NCBI GenBank assembly: GCA_032353305.1
Contig: JAUCNG010241079.1
Coordinates: forward strand, 1-12,738
Reading direction: 5' to 3'
DNA length: 12,738 nt
Origin: Cephalothrix spiralis
Lineage: Eukaryota; Nemertea; Palaeonemertea; Archinemertea; Cephalotrichidae
Below the pieces are notes generated by a model. The model saw nothing but the letters and a program-made list of their open reading frames with translations, was not told the DNA's origin and made no database searches. Numbering within the stretch: position 1 is the stretch's first letter; each line of letters begins with the position of its first letter. Of the stretch, positions 7,447 to 12,738 are shown one piece after another. A program made the position numbers and the translations under genes.

Positions 7447-7707
7447 TAATGCACCAGTAAATGAATTCCCTTGGATGACCTGCCGAGGCGATATTCCATT
7501 TGGTGGCACTAAGCCACGACTGTCATCTAAACAAAATTGTGCTAACTAGTAAGCTCTGGCATCTCATGCAGGAATTTGTACGCCCTTTGATTTCTAAATT
7601 AACGGTACTTAGAGGAATATACTCGGTTATGGGCATCGACGATCCGGGATTAAGGAGTAAAATGTAGATGTTGCCCTCCATTTGAATTTGTTGACTGGTG
7701 CATTTAA
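7447..7707. mobile_element. inverted-repeat element of about 260 bp (MITE-like)
   Basis: TAATGCACCAGTAAATGAATTC (split here as TAATGCACCAGT plus AAATGAATTC, 7447-7468) matches the reverse complement of 7684-7707, which reads TTAAATGCACCAGT plus CAACAAATTC. About 18 of 22 positions agree, with small gaps. The interior is richer in G+C than its flanks and has no open frame. The target duplication is unclear. Confidence 0.5.
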
Positions 7708-7774
7708 CTATGATTTAACTAAGACTTGATTGTGAAAAATTATGAATTTTGAATTTAATACACTTATGCATTGT

Positions 7775-7894
7775 TGAATATAGCTAGCTTAGAACTAATC
7801 CTAATAACCAGTCTATAGGTCCTCTTGCATATTACTAATATGCAAGAGATCTAATATACGGGTTATTAGGATTAGTTCTAAGGCTATGCTGAAT
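7775..7894. repeat. 110-nt near-perfect palindrome (hairpin) flanked by TGAAT
   Basis: The outer arms TAGCTTAGAACTAATCC... (7785-7809) and 7861-7886 pair over 25 bp with a single bulged base, and pairing continues outward over AGC/GCT with another bulge. The inner arms CTCTTGCATATTA (7822-7834) and TAATATGCAAGAG (7836-7848) pair perfectly over 13 bp with one central base. A symmetric 12/12-nt internal loop separates the two stems. TGAAT occurs at 7775-7779 and 7890-7894, a possible short target duplication. The high arm identity implies recent origin or selection. It could be a tiny foldback transposon or a transcribed hairpin RNA. Confidence 0.85.
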
Positions 7895-8451
7895 TTTATT
7901 ATTGATATTGGAATCCTTTTTTAACAATTATGAACTGTGCCATAAATCTTATACATTGCTTATGTATTATTGCATGTTTTTCACTTATATGGAGTGTGTT
8001 CTATTTATAAAATCTTTTCATTTGTAATACACTGTTTCATTATTTCTTTTATTAGTTATTACATAATAGATTAAGATAAGATTTAGTGTTGTAAATCCTT
8101 AGAAACTATTATTGTGAAAATTAATAATTCGCTTTGCAAGGTGACGATGTCATTCGACTGGCAACATTAAATCACACACATGAATTATTTCATTGGTTTT
8201 TATTATCCCAGGGTTGAATTTGTCATAAAGTAAGAATATCGAACAAATGCAATCCTGTATTAATATGATACGCAAATGACATATTAGTGTACATGTACAT
8301 GTAAACATGTATCGTTTTTCTTCAAAATCCCTTGAGATCATTAGAAATAGTATAATTCAAATTCCATATATATTTCATCTGTTTTTTTTGTAAAATACAT
8401 GTACAATGTACTTGAAGATTATCGAAATTTGGAAATTTAAAGATTTACTTT
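7895..8451. other. non-coding stretch with ACATGT simple repeat
   Basis: No coding or RNA gene is visible. GTACATGTACATGTAAACATGTA-like simple sequence lies at about 8288-8312. A 63-codon open frame on the minus strand has no recognisable family features. Confidence 0.55.
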
Positions 8452-8936
8452 GAATTTGTCCCAATTTTATGAAAAACAGCAAAACTACGTCATATTTTGA
8501 TAATTATGTAACCTTAATAATTGCAAAAATATATTGTTTGATAACATTGTATTTTCTCCCGAATAAAACAGATTTGGTGCAGATCGGTTCATAACTAAAG
8601 AAAAACCTCTGGTTTCATTTTCCCCATCCTAAATTGAGATTAAACTCTTTAAGTTAATCTGCATTTTAATTTTGAAGAATGAATAAGAAATTGGAAAAAA
8701 TTAAAAAGTCGTAAAAAAAAACATTTCCGAAAACTACATTTCTGAGAAAGGACGTTCATCTGTAAAAAATTTGGTCCATTGTGGGAAAATGTAGCTCAGT
8801 TGTTGTTAAGACCGATTTGCACCAAACTTATTTTATTTGTATATCTCTAGTAATCACTAGCAGCTATATAGTCAATTCATAATTAAGTCACAATATGACG
8901 TCATATGACTGGTTTCCTTCATATTGGGACACCCTG
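8452..8936 (-). mobile_element. mariner/Tc1-like MITE, copy 1
   Basis: The right end ...CATATTGGGACACCCTG (ending 8936) is followed by TA. The left end, around TTGTCCCAATTTTATG (8456-8471), is its diverged inverted copy. The terminal repeats extend about 60 bp and carry ACGTCATATTTTGATAATTATG on the left (8491-8512) and CATAATTAAGTCACAATATG plus ACGTCATATG on the right. TGACGTCA lies at 8896-8903. Subterminal pairing continues, with GGTGCAGATCGGTTCATAAC on the left and GACCGATTTGCACC on the right. The CAGGGTGTCCC-type end and TA flank fit the Tc1/mariner (IS630) superfamily. It has no transposase. The strand is set so that copy 2 reads as +. Confidence 0.8.
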
Positions 8937-8971
8937 TATTATTATTTGTTATAAGGCCTTTTTCATTTGAC

Positions 8972-9056
8972 GTCTGAAAATTCCGTCGGCGGTAAAAAAA
9001 TATATATTATATTGGTTTCTGAAAATGTCCGTCACCGGCCGTAAAAAAAAATTATT
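8972..9056 (+). repeat. short direct duplication, TCTGAAAA-CCGTC-CGGTAAAA units
   Basis: GTCTGAAAATTCCGTCGGCG then GTAAAAAAATATATA (8972-9005) is repeated as TTTCTGAAAATGTCCGTCAC then CGGCCGTAAAAAAAAATTAT (9016-9055). A third degenerate piece, TTTTTCGGAAAAGTTCACCG, lies at 9064-9083. The composition, poly-A next to CCG words, resembles the interiors of the elements at 2975-3145 and 12131-12553. Confidence 0.55.
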
Positions 9057-9083
9057 ATTTTCATTTTTCGGAAAAGTTCACCG

Positions 9084-10000
9084 CTTAATCGGGAACTCCC
9101 TTTATATGCACGGTTTTTAAAATCCCGAGGGCGTGCAAGTAGGCCCTACTATACTAGACTATATTTAAGAAAATATTCAGCAATAGCCTTGTTTATTTGT
9201 TTTTAATAAAGTTCTATCGAACCCAACTATCTAGATTTCTATGGGTTTATTTACATCAAATATGTACATCATGTGTACATGCATGTACCTATTCGCATCT
9301 ATGCGTGATTAATGACTCAATATTGATACTACTTTCTTTCAAATGTCGGAATTGATTCTCGATACATTTTCATACCTGAACCATTGAATGGTCACTTGGT
9401 ACATAATCAGTCAATAATTTATTGTTGACAAATTTATTACCGTTACGACCGGAACATTTACGTCCGTTCTTTCCATTCCTTATTCGTGAGGCAGTATTGC
9501 AGTAATTAGGGATAGGTGACTTTTTTAGTCAATTATTATAGTAGTAGCATGGTAAGTGATTTTCTAATGATATTTTAAGGTAATTAACATGCACTTTATT
9601 TTGAAAAAAAGTAAACAAATAAAAATAAGACATTTTCTCAAAACCATAAAAGTTATAGATTAAGTTAGTTAACATAACTAAAAAGGTTAGTACATGTAGT
9701 TACTAAGACTAGTATTCTATACAAAAATTTTGATAAAAAATATATATAAACTTTATTCAATTTAAACAGCATAGATTGACGTACTCTCCACGTATATAGT
9801 GCAGATAAAAATTAAAAGAGGGCCTCACATTTATCTAAACGGTTTCTGTTGATAACATTAACATTAAAAAATGCTCTATATGGTCTTTTGTAAATTCCTT
9901 TCTGTTATTTTCTTTGTAAATTGAGCCTTAAAGTCATTTTATACAAAAAACTAAAAAAGATGTTAACAAAAACTAATTTGCAAAATTTTTTCTTTCTCTT
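9084..10000. other. AT-rich non-coding stretch, nothing identified
   Basis: Stops are frequent in every frame. TGTACAT/ACATGCATGTAC simple sequence lies near 9262-9290. I see no terminal inverted repeats, RNA genes or family-like peptides. Confidence 0.55.
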
Positions 10001-10046
10001 GATATTCTTTCTACCTTTAATATGATATTCTTTCTACCTTTAATAT
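10001..10046 (+). repeat. perfect 23-bp tandem duplication
   Basis: GATATTCTTTCTACCTTTAA plus TAT occurs at 10001-10023 and again, identically, at 10024-10046. The identity indicates a recent slippage or duplication event. Confidence 0.95.
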
Positions 10047-11201
10047 AACAATATGTTTGTCTTTTTACATTTGGAAAAATTATTTATGATATTTCTCGAT
10101 TTGAAAAACTCAAACCTTAGCATCACTGAATTACGCGAAACTGAGTTTATTTTTTAGGATAGTTTTTTTGGCCTATAAATCATAAAGTCAACTGACTCCT
10201 TAATATCTTTATAAGACATATGGGGTTTATTATGAAAAATAGTATACAGGAGGGGCTTGTATTATAATTCACGATTTATTTGAGTTAACGCGTCATTAAT
10301 AATTATAGCTCTGAAATATGTAAATTTTAGGCAAATATAGAAATCTTATACCGGGAATAGGAAATACGTGTTGACACAATAATTAATGTATATATTCAAT
10401 ATGTTTTATGCTTCAGTTATAAAATGACAATATTAATATGGCATGAAATCTAAAACTGAAACATTCAATGTAGAAAAGCTTTCATTTTCAAACCTGTGTA
10501 CATTTACATTGTATAGTCCTTTATAAAATATTTTTTTGACACTTGGTCTGAATTGTTGATAATGAAATTCAATCAATTTTCTAGTCATCGAAGTAAAAAA
10601 ATCATGTAAACCTATTCTTTCAAAAAGACATTGCGGTATTTCGATTGATAAGTGTGTACCGTTTTTTCCCTTAGTTGTACAGAATTAAACTTATTTATCA
10701 AGCAAGCACACTTATCATGTTTATAAAATCAACTTGATATCCAACGGATACTTGATATCAAACGTTTCTGTAGGAACTTCATGGATTTTAGAAATTAGGT
10801 GGTTTTGTCTTTTTACTATCATAAAGTATAGAATATACAATGGTAGCTTAAAAAAGTAAGTACTATCTATGTACAGACTTAATAATATAGTAATAATACA
10901 TGCATCCTTAATTGGATTACTTTTAATCTATGTCATCTATGTGTAGGATATAATTACATTTCAGCATTTCAACGCCATTTCAGTTGCATGCATTGTGATC
11001 CATAATTTAAGTCCAGTAAAAGTTCAGTGACTAGCCTATTTATTCATGTTACATCTCCCCTATTTGATCCTATTTATCTGAGCAGAGCGCGGAATATAAC
11101 CCCTTGAACATAAATTAGAAACTCGTGCGATATAGCCGATATAGCACGGCCTTCAATGTCATATAAGACATAACTATACATGATAATCCAATATCACTAT
11201 A
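10047..11201. other. AT-rich non-coding stretch with minor repeats
   Basis: No gene is visible. GATAAGTGTG (10647-10656) pairs with CACACTTATC (10707-10716) around a 50-nt loop. ACTTGATATC is repeated near 10732 and 10750. Confidence 0.5.
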
Positions 11202-11707
11202 CAGCGTGTCCCAATAAAATTTATACAGGTCAGATGACGTCATATTGTGACTTAATTATGGATTGACCGATCCCTAGAGAGATCATGGTCTTCTCTTTCA
11301 AATAAAATAAACAACAACTGAGCTACATAAATATTCCAAAAGGACCAACATATTAGATTTCCCCAAATGAACGTCCTTTCTCGAAAATGCGGTTCTCGGA
11401 AATGTGATTTTTTATGACTTTTTAATTTTTATTCAATTTAGGCCACTATGCACTGAAAATATTTTAGAATAATTTTAGAGTGATCTCCCGATTAAGTATG
11501 GGATTTATGGTGGGGGAATTGAAACCAGAGGTTCTTCGGAAGAATCATCGTACCTCCCTTAGTTATGACCCGATCTGCACCAAATTAGCTTTATTTGGGA
11601 GAGAAGACCATGCTTTCAAAGGTGTATTTTTGTAATTATTAAAATATTCATAATTGAGTCCCAGTATGACGTCATCTGGCTGGTATACATTTTATTGGGA
11701 CACGCTG
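11202..11707 (+). mobile_element. mariner/Tc1-like MITE, copy 2 (opposite orientation to copy 1)
   Basis: The left end CAGCGTGTCCCAATAAAAT (11202-11220) is matched inverted by ATTTTATTGGGACACGCTG (11689-11707). Homology continues inward through GATGACGTCAT to the TTATG/CATAA block, giving TIRs of about 60 bp. Perfect TGACGTCA palindromes sit at 11235-11242 and 11667-11674. The interior is the reverse complement of copy 1's: AACAACAACTGAGCTACAT (near 11311) against ATGTAGCTCAGTTGTTGTT (near 8790), and GAACGTCCTTTCTCGAAAA against the GAGAAAGGACGTTC region of copy 1. TA precedes the left end; the right flank AA is presumably a mutated TA. It has no open frame of note. Confidence 0.88.
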
Positions 11708-12130
11708 AATTAATATTCGCTGTTTCATTACCTTTCCAATGCAATGTTTCCTATACCTATACATCGTTCTTTACTCAGTGTGTCATTTGTATTCATATTT
11801 AAAATTAGTCTTTCCCTAACAGGCCTGACTTGTTCAATATTTTCAGAGCAAATATTCAAAATACACACTTTGTGTAAAATTGCTTAGTTCAAATACCATG
11901 GTCTCGCATATAGGATCATATAGGTTTATTCATTCAATGAAACATAAAAGTAAATATAAATCAAAACCTTGAGTGTGCTTTAAATTGTAGTACATGTACA
12001 CCGGTACATATTCACTAAAATCTGCCATAACTCTCCAAGTTTTTTCCCAGGATGTATTCAAAACGTATAGGCTACGATCTATTTTTGTCCCTTCTAATTA
12101 GTTCCTCCAGCACGCGTCTTAGTTGATCTC
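11708..12130. other. non-coding stretch, nothing identified
   Basis: AT-rich sequence with a GTACATGTACACCGGTAC word at about 11991-12006. No open frame, RNA gene or repeat boundary can be supported. Confidence 0.5.
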
Positions 12131-12553
12131 CGTAAACTTTAAAAAAAACGTAAAACGAAGTATTTCAATAGATGAAATCGTAAACCGTAAAACACGATTA
12201 ATCGTAAACGTTAACCGTAAATCGACTTAAATCCCGTAATCATAAAGCGTAAAAAGCTATTTAGGTGAAATTTCGTAATCGTAAACCGTAATCTTGATAA
12301 TTTTCCGTAATCGTAAACCGTATATAGGGCCTATTAATATATCATGGCGTAAAACGTAAATTGGTTCAGTGTTATATACGATGTTTGTTTATGTTTTTTG
12401 TAAAGCATCGTCAACTTCTAATCGAAAATTGCTCTCAAACTTTAAAATTCACTGTCATAATTTTCAAAAATGGTAAAATACTACCTAAATTCCGTAAACG
12501 TAAAATAGGCAAATTGTAAAATGACCCAAAATAAGCCCGTAAACCGTAGGCCT
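12131..12553 (+). repeat. degenerate CGTAA-rich satellite-like array
   Basis: CGTAA occurs about twenty times on the + strand, often as CGTAATCGTAAACCGTAATC-type runs (12274-12293, 12306-12321) and CGTAAAACGTAAAT (12348-12361), and again at 12493-12504 and 12538-12549. Spacing is irregular, often 6-8 bp, so this is a decayed short-unit tandem repeat rather than a clean satellite. A gap at about 12362-12490 is nearly free of the word. The concentration of CpG-containing words contrasts with the AT-rich surroundings. Confidence 0.8.
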
Positions 12554-12738
12554 AAACGGGACCCCCCTCCCGTCCAGACCCTCTTTTAATAAAGAAGAGT
12601 CATTGACATTATTCAGGTTAAATGTTTTTGCATTGATAATCCAGGGGCCTTTTGAATTTCTTAATTTAAAATCCCATGATTTTTAAACGCTTTTTAAAGG
12701 TTGCTAATGTGTGCGATATTTTCAATTCATTGCAATGT
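12554..12738. other. non-coding end of window
   Basis: The stretch opens with a C-rich patch (GGGACCCCCCTCCCGTCC, 12558-12575) and continues AT-rich. Nothing identifiable. Confidence 0.5.

Noticed and set aside
8150-8341. Minus-strand 63-codon open frame
   Set aside because: No recognisable domain, no splice or promoter context, and it sits in simple-sequence-rich DNA.
8790-8825. tRNA D-arm-like string GTAGCTCAGTTGTTGTTAAG
   Set aside because: It lies in the interior of a MITE, occurs reversed in the second copy, and is not followed by a properly spaced B box or foldable arms.
11202-11707. Coding capacity for a transposase in the mariner-like element
   Set aside because: It is about 0.5 kb with stops in all frames and no transposase motifs, so it is non-autonomous.

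Overview
The window is animal nuclear DNA. It is AT-rich (roughly two thirds A+T by eye), nearly gene-free and full of short repeats. The one gene I can support is a spliced metazoan gene with GT-AG introns. Words such as TACATGTA (near 106, 177, 956, 1452, 1560, 3438, 8290, 9692, 11992) and TAGGCCTA (near 183, 4919, 12547) recur. In my experience these are common in marine invertebrates (molluscs, echinoderms, hemichordates), so I lean that way, but the sequence alone does not fix the phylum.

Layout. 1-1645 is upstream intronic sequence with inverted and direct repeats and no exon I can recognise. 1646-4006 holds the last three coding exons of a beta-sarcoglycan-like gene on the + strand: 1646-1809, 2643-2780 and 3812-4006. 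They are separated by introns of 833 and 1031 bp. Spliced together they stay in frame and give about 165 residues, the C-terminal half of a sarcoglycan, ending in the four-cysteine cluster and a TGA stop. The first intron carries a tRNA-derived SINE-like segment and a 39-bp tandem duplication. The second carries a 220-bp inverted-repeat element. 4007-4111 is the likely start of the 3' UTR and has two back-to-back hairpins.

From about 4112 to the end I see no gene. The region is a patchwork of non-autonomous DNA transposon-like elements and low-complexity repeats. It includes a hAT-like terminus (4186); a 129-bp MITE with 19-bp terminal inverted repeats and a perfect 9-bp target duplication (5056-5184); a 62-67-bp minisatellite (5698-5884); a 260-bp inverted-repeat element (7447-7707); and a 110-nt near-perfect palindrome (7780-7889). 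Two diverged copies of one mariner/Tc1-like MITE lie in opposite orientation (8452-8936 and 11202-11707), with CRE palindromes (TGACGTCA) in their terminal repeats. A degenerate CGTAA-rich array lies at 12131-12553.

The N-terminal part of the sarcoglycan (cytoplasmic tail, transmembrane helix, proximal extracellular region) is not visible and presumably lies upstream of the window. I found no evidence of a new gene system. The items most worth checking are the sarcoglycan gene model with its unusual cysteine spacing, the palindromic hairpin, the MITE with its target duplication, and the CRE-bearing MITE pair.
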